Shown here one piece after another: positions 36,119 to 46,700 of a stretch of DNA of 64,000 nucleotides (the first letter of the stretch is position 1; every line of letters starts with the position of its first letter). The notes below the pieces were generated by a model, which worked only from the letters and a program-made list of their open reading frames with translations, was not told where the DNA came from and did no database searches. Both the position numbers and the translations under genes were made by a program. The DNA comes from Bacteroidales bacterium UBA1309 (lineage in GTDB: Bacteria > Bacteroidota > Bacteroidia > Bacteroidales > Dysgonomonadaceae). The stretch spans positions 24,338-88,337 of the forward strand of contig DBTT01000016.1 in assembly GCA_002307185.1 (NCBI GenBank), given 5' to 3'.

Positions 36119-37709
36119 ATTTATTGTAGAAAATATACTCCAGCCCTTAGCCGGCAGGTGGCTGAGAGGCTTTTCATTGTTGCTGTTGTGGACAGTCGCA
36201 TTCATCGCCCTACCTGGCATATCCGGATGGTTTCTGGCAAGCTGTAGCCTTGCCTTCATCCTGTCAAACACTTTGTTTGCATACCTGATCCCTTCTGCCA
36301 CCATCCGCCTGCTGACCTTGCTGCGGACAGCGACAAGGTATTTCGAACGATTGGAAAACCACAAAAGCACACTAGATGCCCAGCAAAAGCTACAGCTGAA
36401 GGTTTTCGAGTCGGTTGCCAAGTTTTCTTATTTTAAGAAACAAGTCAATAAGAACTCCGCAATACTTGAAAACAGCACATATGGCATAGACCAAGTGCTA
36501 AACCATGTCCTGCTCTGGCTTTTGCCTTTTGGTTCGCTGATACTTTCGCTTAGCTTCTACTTTATTTTCCTTGGCGTGTTTTCACCCGTGATTGCAGCGG
36601 AGTTTTTAATTCTATCTTCAGTCCTACTGTTTGTCATTCCCCAGCTCATTTTCCGTACAAACAAAATACTATACGAACAGCTAAAGGCACACCGCGAAGA
36701 GAGCAACCAAGCATTCATTGAAAGCTTCAGAGGGCGTATAGAAATTTCAAAATACGGCTTGGAGGAGAAAGCGATAAGTCAATATGAACGACGATTGCTG
36801 GAGTACGAACGTTTGGAGAACAAACTTCAGACCAATTCATTCTTGCTGCAACTGATCGCCGGGCTTGGATTTAGTTTCATCGCCCTGTTCTTATTTTGGA
36901 ATGCAAGCAATTATGGCATCAAGGCTGAATTAGCGATCGGTATTTTCTTTGGCATCATGGCGCAAGCCGAATTGGCGGAGATGCTTTTTTCCGGAAAATC
37001 GGAGAAAAGTTCAGTTGCACATCAAATCAGGGATCTGGATGCAATTTTCAAAGAAGGCGGCCAAACCGTTGCACCGGTAGAGGTCCGTTCCCGCCTGGAA
37101 GTTTTGAGCGTAAAGAATCTGGGTGCGAAAATCCCAGAAACCAATGTCTCCACTTCCGATATTTCGCTAGAGATAGAAAAAGGGGAGTGGATTGCGCTTT
37201 TTGGTGAAACCGGAAAAGGCAAGACGACTCTCCTCAACAGCCTTTTTTATGCTGAATATAGGCGGAGTGGTTCATTGAGTTGGAACGGCGAGACGGAACT
37301 GCAACACTTGCCTGTGCCTGAATGTATCTACGTCACACAAAAGGCTTATCTGCTTACTGGTACATTGCGTGAAAATTTTGAAGGACACTCCGACCAAGAA
37401 ATTGAACAAATACTGGAAACGGTTGATTTGGCAAGCTGGTTCTTGTCTCTTCCCAACGCTTTGGATAGTTGGCTAGGTGAAAATGGTGAAACCTTGAGCG
37501 GTGGGCAACGGAAGAAACTGCTGCTTGCGCAAGCACTTCTCCGGAAACCTCAATTGCTAGTGGTGGACGAACCTACGGCAGGCATCAGTTCGGAAAACGC
37601 AATTGCCATCTTCCAGAATATAAAACGCCTGTATCCCGACACGGCTATTCTGATGGCAACCCACTTGAAAGATTTTGAAGCAGTTGCCGACAAAGTGATT
37701 CGGATTTAG
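36111..37709 (+). CDS. cydC: CydC-like ABC exporter subunit (membrane-ATPase fusion)
   Basis: Partner half-transporter, 532 residues. The CydC membrane motifs PGISGWFLAS near residue 40 and IRLLTLLRTATRYFERLE near 64-82 are clear. ATPase motifs: Walker A GETGKGKTTLL (about 365), signature LSGGQRKKLLLAQ (about 462), Walker B LLVVDEPTAGIS, and H-loop MATHLKDFE. Starting within the end of cydD, it forms a two-gene operon. A generic lipid or peptide exporter is a less likely alternative, because both halves match CydD and CydC respectively. Confidence 0.87.
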   Translation: MNKFIVENILQPLAGRWLRGFSLLLLWTVAFIALPGISGWFLASCSLAFILSNTLFAYLIPSATIRLLTLLRTATRYFERLENHKSTLDAQQKLQLKVFESVAKFSYFKKQVNKNSAILENSTYGIDQVLNHVLLWLLPFGSLILSLSFYFIFLGVFSPVIAAEFLILSSVLLFVIPQLIFRTNKILYEQLKAHREESNQAFIESFRGRIEISKYGLEEKAISQYERRLLEYERLENKLQTNSFLLQLIAGLGFSFIALFLFWNASNYGIKAELAIGIFFGIMAQAELAEMLFSGKSEKSSVAHQIRDLDAIFKEGGQTVAPVEVRSRLEVLSVKNLGAKIPETNVSTSDISLEIEKGEWIALFGETGKGKTTLLNSLFYAEYRRSGSLSWNGETELQHLPVPECIYVTQKAYLLTGTLRENFEGHSDQEIEQILETVDLASWFLSLPNALDSWLGENGETLSGGQRKKLLLAQALLRKPQLLVVDEPTAGISSENAIAIFQNIKRLYPDTAILMATHLKDFEAVADKVIRI

Positions 37710-37923
37710 ATTCCAATCCTGGCATGCAAGATCAGATGGTGTTCTTCATGGGTGAATCTTTTAGCTTTGATCGAACAAAGAGGCAGAGTCGGGTGGAATT
37801 CGCCCCTCAGTCACGTCAATTACAATCCGTCACATGTAGAGCTTGCAGAAAATCCCCAACTGAGAATTTATAGGCTCACTTGGTAGCTTGGCCGCATGGT
37901 TACTCTTTTTTTCATCAAAAGAA

Positions 37924-37960
37924 AGCGAGCCTTTCCAGTTCCGCACCGAAAAAGCCCGCT
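37924..37960 (-). terminator. Likely terminator of gpmA
   Basis: On the minus strand AGCGGGC pairs with GCTCGCT (one G-U), the stem continuing with T-A and T-G pairs, and is followed by TTTCTTTTGATG. It lies 24 bases after the gpmA stop. The rest of the 275-base gap 37710-37984 shows nothing else I can support. Confidence 0.55.
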
Positions 37961-37984
37961 AAATGGTATTAAGATTTGTATCTC

Positions 37985-38731
37985 TTATTTCTTTTTTCCT
38001 TGGTTTGCCACTGCGTCCATCAACTTCTTGATTTCTTCCGGATCGCCCAAGAAATAGTCTTTTACTAAGTTTAATTGATCGTCGAATTCGAATACGTAAG
38101 GCACAGCCGTTGGCAAGTTCAAGCCAATGATGTCTTCGTCAGAAATTCCTTTCAAATATTTGATGATGCCACGAAGGCTGTTTCCATGAGCAGCTACAAT
38201 GACGTCGTCGTGATGAACCAAAGAAGGATAGATCACTTCTTGCCAGTAAGGCAAAATACGTTCAACGGTGTGTATTAATGCTTCAGTTTCAGGAACGTAA
38301 GCAGGTGGTAGATCTGCATAACGCACATCCTGGGAAGCAGAACGAGGATCAGTTGGCTCGAGTGGAGCAGGTGGCACATCGTAGCTACGACGCCATACAA
38401 GCACTTGCTCGTCGCCGTATTTCTCTGCTGTTTCGGCCTTGTTCAAGCCTTGCAACATCCCGTAGTGTTTTTCGTTCAAACGCCAAGACTTGCTCACCGG
38501 AATCCAGTCCAAATCCATTTGGTCGAGGATGTTGTTCAATGTTTTGATTGCCCTTTTCAGGTAAGAAGTGTAAGCGATCGTGAATCGAAAGCCTTCCGCC
38601 TTCAACAATTGACCGGCTTTCAATGCTTCACCGACTCCTTTTTCCGACAAATCCACGTTTGTCCATCCGGTGAATCGGTTTTCCTGATTCCAAACACTTT
38701 CACCGTGACGAATTAATACAACTCTTTTCAT
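37985..38731 (-). CDS. gpmA: 2,3-bisphosphoglycerate-dependent phosphoglycerate mutase
   Basis: Glycolytic enzyme that interconverts 3- and 2-phosphoglycerate, cytoplasmic, 248 residues as in typical dPGM. The phosphohistidine motif is RHGESVWNQENRFTGW (His9), and the second catalytic histidine is His182 in AAHGNSLRG. ERFTGW-type and YGMLQGLNKAE-type segments are intact, and the C-terminal tail ends NQGKKK. Divergent from no gene: M20 amidohydrolase lies upstream on the same strand, but a promoter-like sequence is present between them. Confidence 0.96.
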   Translation of the reverse strand: MKRVVLIRHGESVWNQENRFTGWTNVDLSEKGVGEALKAGQLLKAEGFRFTIAYTSYLKRAIKTLNNILDQMDLDWIPVSKSWRLNEKHYGMLQGLNKAETAEKYGDEQVLVWRRSYDVPPAPLEPTDPRSASQDVRYADLPPAYVPETEALIHTVERILPYWQEVIYPSLVHHDDVIVAAHGNSLRGIIKYLKGISDEDIIGLNLPTAVPYVFEFDDQLNLVKDYFLGDPEEIKKLMDAVANQGKKK

Positions 38732-38823
38732 GAATGTTTATTGTTTTATTAAATTGATGTATGATTGCAATTGCAAGACTATCAAATAAAAAACCACGAC
38801 AGAGGCAGTTTCGAGAATATCTG

Positions 38824-38855
38824 CAAAGCTATCGATTTTTGCTGAAATACGCAAG
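38824..38855 (-). promoter_or_regulatory. Putative gpmA promoter
   Basis: On the minus strand TAGCTTTG (38824-38831) matches the -7 consensus, with CTTG (38852-38855) 20 bases upstream as a weak -33 element. The leader would be about 85 bases. Confidence 0.5.
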
Positions 38856-38906
38856 AACAGTTAGCAGTTATTGGCTGCAAATGGAGCTGCCCCCACTATT
38901 TGTAAT

Positions 38907-40106
38907 TCACTCTTTGCCGCCTGCCAAATAGCGGTAGGCCAGATATGCCATCACGCCCACCGATGTTTTCAGTGCTTCTTCGTCGATATGGAAAGTTGGC
39001 GTGTGCAGTCCGCCGCATTGTTGCGAGCCAATTACACCGAAACGGTAGAAAGTGGCGGGGTATTCCTGCGAGAAAAATCCGAAATCCTCCGAAGTCATCC
39101 TCTGCGGCAACCCCAGCACCTGTTCTTCTCCTAAATATTCTGTAGCGAACGCCTTCATCAAGGCCGTCACTTCCGGGTCGTTCTTCGTGCAGGGATAGCC
39201 ATCATACACTTCGATCTCGCATTCGCAACCGTAGGCTTTTGCCGTTGAAATGGCTATTTCCCGAATAATAGGCTTCATCTTCGCCCTTTCATCTTCGTCC
39301 ATGCAGCGGAATGTTCCCGCCAAAGTCACTTCATTGGGGATAATATTCGTTGCTCCATCAGCGATGAACTTGCCAAACGTCACCACCATTGGCTTGAAAG
39401 GATTTGAACGGCGGCTCACGATTTGTTGCATCGATACAATCACTTGGGAGGCCGCCAGGACGGTATCATTCAGAAGATGAGGAAGTGCGCCGTGACCGCC
39501 TTTTCCTTTCACTTTGATGTGTATCTCATCTGCCGAGGCCATGATGATTCCTTCCTGAAATCCGACTTTGCCCACCGGATAATCCACATAAGCGTGCTGG
39601 CCGACAATCAAATCGGGTTTTATTCCGTCAAAAACGCCGTCTTTCAACATCAGGGATGCTCCTCCGGGATGCTTCTCTTCCCCCGGCTGGAAAATGAGCA
39701 GAACAGTGCCGCCAAATTCCGATTTCATCTCGTGAAGTATTTTCGCCACAGTGAGCAGCGACGAAGTGTGCGTGTCGTGCCCGCAGGCGTGCATCACACC
39801 CTCGTTTTGGGATTTGAAGGGTAAGGCGTTGGCCTCCGTGATGGGCAAGGCATCCATATCGGCACGCAGGGCGATCACCTTCTTGCCGGTATTTTCCCCC
39901 TCGATCCTGCCCAGAATGCCGTATCCCCCGATATTTTCCCGATAAGGGATTCCTATTTGGGTTAGCACCGATTTCACGTAGTCCGCAGTATCTTTCTCTT
40001 GAAACGATAGCTCGGGGTGGCCGTGGAGGTGGCGGTAGTGGGCGAGGGTGGAAGGGTGGAGCTGCACAACCTTGTGTTTGATGTTATCTCTTGAGTGGTT
40101 ATTCAT
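38907..40106 (-). CDS. M20 family amidohydrolase (N-acyl-amino acid/hippurate hydrolase type)
   Basis: Metal-dependent hydrolase of N-acylated amino acids, 399 residues, no signal peptide. The M20D pattern is present: HGHPELSFQE near residue 30, RADMDALPI near 81, MHACGHDTHTS near 109 with the metal-binding Cys/His/Asp, and PGEEKHPGGAS near 142. The dimerisation domain follows, and then the terminal His in GGLHTPTFHIDEEAL. Homologues act on acetyl-, benzoyl- or indole-conjugated amino acids; the natural substrate here is unknown. Possible -7 box TACCTTTG on the minus strand at 40138-40145. Confidence 0.9.
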   Translation of the reverse strand: MNNHSRDNIKHKVVQLHPSTLAHYRHLHGHPELSFQEKDTADYVKSVLTQIGIPYRENIGGYGILGRIEGENTGKKVIALRADMDALPITEANALPFKSQNEGVMHACGHDTHTSSLLTVAKILHEMKSEFGGTVLLIFQPGEEKHPGGASLMLKDGVFDGIKPDLIVGQHAYVDYPVGKVGFQEGIIMASADEIHIKVKGKGGHGALPHLLNDTVLAASQVIVSMQQIVSRRSNPFKPMVVTFGKFIADGATNIIPNEVTLAGTFRCMDEDERAKMKPIIREIAISTAKAYGCECEIEVYDGYPCTKNDPEVTALMKAFATEYLGEEQVLGLPQRMTSEDFGFFSQEYPATFYRFGVIGSQQCGGLHTPTFHIDEEALKTSVGVMAYLAYRYLAGGKE

Positions 40107-40297
40107 TTAAAGGCTTATTTGTAAATTTTTATTATAGCAAAGGTACAAAAAATGAGTTTTGAAGCTCTCTATTTTGAGCCAAACTGTTGCTTGCATCCCG
40201 CTGTATGCTATGCTTTTCGTATAAAATTATAACATTTGTTGTTTCTTAATCTGTCTTTATGGCTAATTAGTCTAAAAAAAGTAACGAAACCGTAACA

Positions 40298-40325
40298 GTT
40301 GCTGCATGCTCTTTTTGTAACTTTG
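40298..40325 (+). promoter_or_regulatory. Putative promoter of the Oar-like receptor
   Basis: GTTG (40298-40301), a 16-base spacer, then TAACTTTG (40318-40325), a full -7 match 57 bases before the ATG. The remaining 40107-40297 interval holds the divergent M20 leader and nothing else seen. Confidence 0.5.
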
Positions 40326-40382
40326 CAAGCAGTTAATTTTAGCTCTCAATGTGAAACAAATATTAATTACATATAAGCAAAT

Positions 40383-43300
40383 ATGAAAAAGACTATCTAT
40401 GTTATTATTATGTGTATGGCTTTTCTGTTTTCAGGAATAGCTAGAGCACAAGTGACAACGACAAGCATCAATGGCAAGGTTACCAGTGGTGACAAGGAAG
40501 CTGTCATTGGAGCCACAGTCAAAGCAGTGCATAACTCGTCTGGTACAGTTTATGGGGCAATGACAAATGCGGATGGGTTATACTCAATTCAAGGGATGCG
40601 TGTTGGAGGCCCGTACACTATTACTATTTCATACGTAGGTATGAAATCCAAGTCTTTTGAGAATATAACATTGCAATTAGGAGAAAGCCAGCGGTTTAGC
40701 GTTTTGTTAGAAGAGAACACGGCATTGGACGAGGTAGTTGTGCTTGGCAAAGGAGCCAATGCCAACAAAACTGGAGCTTCAATGAACATCAGTAATAACG
40801 AAATAACCCGCATGCCTTCCATCACTCACGGTATTGCAGATGTGGCACGTCTGAATCCGCAAATACGTGTTAGTAATAGCGGGGCGATGTATTTTTCGGG
40901 AACAAACAACCGTTACAACAGTTTCCAGATTGACGGGGCTATGAATAATGATGTATTCGGCCTGACTTCTAATGGTTCTAATGGCGGGCAAGCTGGCACA
41001 GAGCCAGTATCGATGGAGACGATCGAACAAATCCAAGTGAATATCGCCCCTTATGATGTTCGCCAATCAGGATTTACGGGCGGGGCAATTAATGCCATTA
41101 CCAAATCAGGAACAAATGAAGTGCACGGGTCCTTATACGGTTTTGGAAACAACCAAAACATCATTAGTCGCAAATACGAATTGGTTGACGGGACTAGCAG
41201 TGCAAAATATATGAACCAGTACCAATACCAGACAGGGTTCACGCTCGGTGGGGCTATAATGAAAAACAAATTGTTCTTTTTTGCCAATTACGAAAAAGCA
41301 GACTTGACGTATGAGAATCCGTATTCTATAGGAAAGGCTGCATCAAAAGTTGATGCGGACGAAGCCAATGCAGTTTTGGCATATATAAAACAATTGGCCT
41401 CAGATCAAGGTGTCACTTACAACGGTTCTTTGGATGCAACCGATGTATATACGAGATCAGACAAAGGAGGGCTTAAACTTGACTGGAATATCAGTGACAA
41501 GAACAAAGCCTCTTTTCGTTGGAGCTTTGTTTCTGCCCGCCAGCTCAATAGCGCAAGTTCTTCCACTTATTTGAACTCCTCAGATTACACGTATGATTTT
41601 GTTTCGAAAACAAATTCGTTTGTGGGAGAATTGCAAAGCAAATTGTCGAATAATCTGAACAATGAACTCAGGGCATCGTATGTTCGTGTTCGCGACAAAC
41701 GTGAACCCGGAAGCCCTTTCCCTATGATTCAAGTAGCTGGTGTAGGTGACGGAAGTGTTTCTATCGGAAATGAAAGATCTTCGGAATTGAATTCCTTGGA
41801 TCAGGACATTCTCACCATTACCGACAACTTGACTTGGAATAAAGGAAAGCATTCCTTTACTTTAGGCACTCACAATGAGCTATATAAGTTTGCAAACTTG
41901 TTTATCCAGGATGCATACGGAACTTATTATTTTGCCTCTCCTGATGCCTTGTATGCTGGCACCATCAAACAATACAGGTATGGAACTGCGAATGTGGATG
42001 TAACTGGCGATTCTAAATGGAAAGCTAAGTTCGGTGCAGCGCAGCTCGGACTTTACGCACAAGACAAAATGTCCGTTACAGATGACCTCGATGTGACTCT
42101 CGGGATTCGCATGGATCTTCCTTTGTTTTTCGATACTCCGGAAGAAAATGCAACGTTCAACTCTTTTGCAGCGACAGAAGGCTGGAACTATAAAACAAAC
42201 ACGAAACTAAAAAGCACGCCGCTCTTCTCGCCCCGTCTTGGATTTCATTGGAATGTGGATAAAGAAAACCAGATGACACTTCGCGGCGGCGTAGGTATTT
42301 TTACCGGCCGCATACCTTTTGTTTGGTTGAGCAATAATTTCTCAAACACTGGTATCCAATTGTCAACGTACAATACAACATCTACCGGAAGTTTGAGCAT
42401 AATCTTAGATCCAACCAAGCAGTCTGAAAATGCAGAAAAACTGACAGCCAGTGGTTCGCAAACTATCAATGTCTTTGATAAAGACTTTAAATTTGCGCAA
42501 AATTTCCGCACAAATCTAGCATTGGACTTCAATTTGGCTGGAATTGATTTTACGGCAGAGGGTATTTATTCAAAAACGCTGAACGATATCCTTTATCAAA
42601 ATTTAATTAGGGATGTGAGTGGAAGTTCTTTTGCTGATGCCAGCGGACTCACTTTCGACACACGTCCAATGATGGCGAAGCTTACTTCTTCGGGTGCGAC
42701 CACCTATAGTGGTGTTTACGCTTTGTCGAACACCAACAAAGGGTTCACTTACAACTTGTCTTTGACAGCCAAAAAGAAATTTGATTTTGGCCTCGAGTTG
42801 ATGGCTTCTTATGCCTACACCCAATCAAAATCATTGAACAGCGGCACATCATCTGTTGCCCAATCGAATTTTGACTACAACTATACTCACGGAAACCCCA
42901 ACGATCCTGAAATGGGATTCTCCGCATTCAATACCCCGCATGCGATTAAAGCTTCGGCTTTCTACACTAAAAAATGGAGTAAAAGCAATGCCACTACAGT
43001 GGGGTTGATTTATATGGGTAATTCGGGAATCCCCTATTCAATCTATTACTACGGTGACTTGAACAGTGATGGAAGTTCTGGAAACGACCTTATGTTTATC
43101 CCTACGGACGAGCAGGTAGATCTAATGACATTCAAAGCAACCACTGCATACACAGCCGACCAGCAAAAAGAAAACATGAAAGCGTGGCTTGCCAGCGAAG
43201 ATTATTTGAAAGATCATAGAGGTGAGTATTTCGATCGCTACAGCGCCAATGAAAAATTTGAACACCATTTCGATTTTCATTTGTCACACAGGATGGATTT

Positions 43301-43544
43301 CAACTTGGCAAACGGCATTCGCGCCATTGAATTGTCCTTCGACATGATTAATATAGGAAACCTCTTTAACGAAAAATGGGGACGCTCTTCTGCATCTTCG
43401 GGATATTATTCCCCGATCACATACAGTGGAAGCAGTGGAAGTAATTTATTCCAATTCCTGCATGATGGAGACTACAAGATGCACTCTTATAGCGATTATT
43501 ATTCTCGTTGGAGAGGACAATTGGGCTTGAAATTGATTTTCTAA
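40383..43544 (+). CDS. Oar-like TonB-dependent outer membrane receptor
   Basis: Outer-membrane beta-barrel, 1053 residues. Signal peptide MKKTIYVIIMCMAFLFSGIARAQ. A carboxypeptidase-regulatory-like fold follows at about 28-112 (INGKVTSGDKEAVIGATV), then a plug with MNNDVFGLTSNGSNGGQAG and GFTGGAINAITKSGTNE, as in Oar/OmpA-related receptors. The large barrel ends in the aromatic C-terminus LGLKLIF required for outer-membrane insertion. No SusD-like lipoprotein follows, so it is not a SusCD pair. The ligand is unknown. Transcribed alone: promoter upstream and hairpin terminator 21 bases after the stop. Confidence 0.92.
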   Translation: MKKTIYVIIMCMAFLFSGIARAQVTTTSINGKVTSGDKEAVIGATVKAVHNSSGTVYGAMTNADGLYSIQGMRVGGPYTITISYVGMKSKSFENITLQLGESQRFSVLLEENTALDEVVVLGKGANANKTGASMNISNNEITRMPSITHGIADVARLNPQIRVSNSGAMYFSGTNNRYNSFQIDGAMNNDVFGLTSNGSNGGQAGTEPVSMETIEQIQVNIAPYDVRQSGFTGGAINAITKSGTNEVHGSLYGFGNNQNIISRKYELVDGTSSAKYMNQYQYQTGFTLGGAIMKNKLFFFANYEKADLTYENPYSIGKAASKVDADEANAVLAYIKQLASDQGVTYNGSLDATDVYTRSDKGGLKLDWNISDKNKASFRWSFVSARQLNSASSSTYLNSSDYTYDFVSKTNSFVGELQSKLSNNLNNELRASYVRVRDKREPGSPFPMIQVAGVGDGSVSIGNERSSELNSLDQDILTITDNLTWNKGKHSFTLGTHNELYKFANLFIQDAYGTYYFASPDALYAGTIKQYRYGTANVDVTGDSKWKAKFGAAQLGLYAQDKMSVTDDLDVTLGIRMDLPLFFDTPEENATFNSFAATEGWNYKTNTKLKSTPLFSPRLGFHWNVDKENQMTLRGGVGIFTGRIPFVWLSNNFSNTGIQLSTYNTTSTGSLSIILDPTKQSENAEKLTASGSQTINVFDKDFKFAQNFRTNLALDFNLAGIDFTAEGIYSKTLNDILYQNLIRDVSGSSFADASGLTFDTRPMMAKLTSSGATTYSGVYALSNTNKGFTYNLSLTAKKKFDFGLELMASYAYTQSKSLNSGTSSVAQSNFDYNYTHGNPNDPEMGFSAFNTPHAIKASAFYTKKWSKSNATTVGLIYMGNSGIPYSIYYYGDLNSDGSSGNDLMFIPTDEQVDLMTFKATTAYTADQQKENMKAWLASEDYLKDHRGEYFDRYSANEKFEHHFDFHLSHRMDFNLANGIRAIELSFDMINIGNLFNEKWGRSSASSGYYSPITYSGSSGSNLFQFLHDGDYKMHSYSDYYSRWRGQLGLKLIF

Positions 43545-43565
43545 GAAAAGGATACCTCATATTAT

Positions 43566-43607
43566 AGAAGGGAGATGATGCTTGCATTTTCTCCCTTCTC
43601 GTTTATT
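43566..43607 (+). terminator. Rho-independent terminator after the Oar-like gene
   Basis: Perfect 10-base stem AGAAGGGAGA (43566-43575) with TCTCCCTTCT (43590-43599), then CGTTTATTT. Confidence 0.85.
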
Positions 43608-43730
43608 TCCTAATTCATCATCTTCAACAAACGCCTCTGAGCGGAGACATGCAAGTTGTCGAGGAAATATGGCTGGTGAATTCATCCGGTTTCTTGTTAT
43701 GGGTGAGCCTTCCGTAACATCGCGAATGTC

Positions 43731-46700
43731 TTATTTGTTTGGCTTGTTGGTTTCAAAGAAAAGAAGGACTGCCTTCATGAGGTTGGAGCGCATCGCAGGT
43801 TTCACGCTCTCGAACGGAATCCCTAGCACGCAAGACGAATAGCTGCCCTTGAAGGCAACACCAGCGCTCAGATTATTTTCTGAATAACGAAAAATAGTGT
43901 AGGCTTCTCTGCTTGATGGCTCAATGGCATCCGGATGCTCCACCGCATAGGATTCCTCGTTTAACTCGTTGTAATATTCAAATTGCCCTTTGAACGCCTC
44001 GAATGGCGATGCGACAGCCTTGAAGCGGCCGGCAACTGCCCCGTTGTTGGTTCTCCATTTGATTCTTAGAATTTGTGTGGCCCAGTCCCGGTCTGCTTTT
44101 GTGGCTCGGGGATTATCCCAAAGGTCTGTGGCGAGATAGGCACCTGTTGCGAGCAAATTTCCACCTTCTTGGCAATACTTTGTGAGTGCTTCTTGCAAGC
44201 CCAAGGGAAAAGTTTTGAATTGTGGCGATTTTGCACCATAAGATACAGTCCATTCTCGCTCTTTCCCAAGAATAAGATCTACAACATCGTATCCCTCCAG
44301 CCCAAGTTGCTGGTTGGCTATGCTCGACTTGCTGGCGGACACGAATGAATAGCCGGCCTCGGCGATGCAGGCGCCGTGCAGGGCGGGATAGTCAAATGTG
44401 TTGCCGGCAATGGTTTGTTGTTCATAGTTGGCATTGCTTCCCCCGAAGCCGGGGGCGTCGTCGTCTGTCCAGGCTTTGCTGCGGTAAAACTCATATTGGC
44501 TGCCGACATAGTTGAATTCAACTTTGTCGGGAACCCCGTGGTCTATGAAATCGGCAAAGCCCGTAATTGTATCTTTGGCAGGCCAGCTTGCAGGCGCACT
44601 TACGCGGGTAAAGCCATTCACAATCATTGCGACTCCTTTTTCGTAGCTTTTCCTGCACACAGATAAAATTTCGGAAGGAAAACTAATGCCCCCATCGTTG
44701 GCGGCCATTATTTTGAAACTATATATTTTATCTTTATCAATATCCACAGTACATGAGGTTTTTCCCTTAATGACTTTCCCGTTGTCGAAGCCCCCATCGC
44801 CGATCCGTTTGTAAAGGACATAGCTTGTTGGTTGTGAAGAAGGTTCCAGGCTGTCATTTACGGCTTTCCACTGGAGCTGCACTTGCGTGTCCCCTACAAA
44901 CCGGCTGCTGAAAGATTCAACAGGGAGTGGCTGCACCACATATTTCGAATTGTATTGGCCGGCTAAAAACCGAAGCATTCCTTTATAAATCGCCCGGCTC
45001 ACAGCAAACCTGAATTTCGGATCCAACCCATAACGCATGTCGGCATAGTTTTCATGCGACAGAAGCTCAAGCAACATGGATGGCACATTTGGCATGCGGG
45101 CTTCGCTATAGGATTTATTCCACATTCCTCTCCTTGTCCATTTGGGTTCGAAGGAAGAACGGATTTCCTGCACGATCTCGTCCATGACCAATGTTGTCAA
45201 ATCGCGCGAGGCCCAGCGGGATTGACCATTCTCAAATACTTCGTTGTTATGGTGGGTCATGTAAATGCCGAGCGTGCCTACAATGGAGTCGTTGGGCGAA
45301 TCGCCTGCATCGGTGTGGAAAGCAAAGGAAAGGTCAACGGGGATGCGGAGCCCTTCCTTAGCGGGCAGCACGGGCGAACCTCCGGCCAAATAGTTGACCC
45401 AATATCCTCGGCTTTGGAAATCATCCGAGTAGTCGTTGTTGAAATGGGTATGGCTATACACGCTGTCGGGGACTCCTGCCCATTGCAGCCAATAGCGCGC
45501 GCCTTCCGTATAGCGGGGTCTCCCGCTCACTTCCGGAGAAAACGGGATAGGCAAGCCCGGGGCGATTGATTCCCTTTTTCCTCCATCCAGGTGCTTGGAA
45601 GTGCCTTCCATATATCCGTCAGCATTGGGGGAACGGGCTATGTTCCCGATGCCTCCGCCGATTTTTACGGCATCGGCCGTCACTATCGCTCCTTTGTTGT
45701 CGGACAGGTTGGACAGGGTAATCCTGCATGCTTCGTTTGCACCTTTCCCGAAAGTGAATGTCCCCAGGTAGATCCAAGTTCCCCCTCCCATTTTTTGGTT
45801 GACTTTGAATTCTGTTTTTCCTCCAAGATGATAAATGGTGTACCGGGCATCGGTGGTGCTGTTTGGAAATGACTTATAGGAAACATATACTGCGTAATCC
45901 CCTTTTTCGGGCATGTTTGGAATCCATTCTGCCAAACTTGTATTTTTCTTGGTTGTCGTGCGGGTTTGTCGGAACGAACCTTCTGAAAATGGATTTTCTC
46001 CATTCAGGTAAAAGTTTTTTTTCTCGGCAAATCCACATCCTGAGGCTTGCGACCAGCTTTCAGCATTGTTTATCTCGCGGTATATTGATCCATAGCGCGA
46101 GGCATCGTTATCCACTATCACCTCCTCCCTATGGTAGTCTCTTTCGCGGGGCAACAGGACATTTGCTCCTGCATTTTCAAGCATAGGCACTAGGTATGGC
46201 ACAACAAAGCTCATAGGAAACAGGTCTTCTACTGTTTGGAACATACGGGCCCGCTGCCATTCCCAGCGAGCCAGCTTTTGCTCATAATACCAGCCATGGC
46301 TTGGCCAAAGTGCAATATGCCGCCCAGCCAGCCCGTCCCTGATTTGGAATGGTTGTGACTCCCGCCTCACCAAGGGCACTTTGTTTGCTTTGTTGTTGAA
46401 TATGCGGCTTTGGTCTTTTTTGCCTGAACGATACACGTTCGGGATCAATTCCGAGATCGGCTGCCCGTCGGAGATGAGGGTCAACCGGTATTTCTTAAGG
46501 CTGTCTTGGAGCAAGTTGCGGACACAAGTTTCTATTTGGGATACAAGTTTGTCCGTAAACGGCAGGTAGGCCAGGTTTTCGTCCACCGTCACGGTGAGTT
46601 GCTTCTTGCCTGCATCAGCAACGATGGATTTCACGGTTGTTTTTCCTGCAATTTGCTTCCTGATGTACATTGTCAATGAATCCGACATGACTTTCTTGAG

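Noticed and set aside
43582..43842. 86-codon plus-strand frame after the Oar-like gene
   Set aside because: Begins inside the terminator hairpin and runs antisense into the amidase gene.
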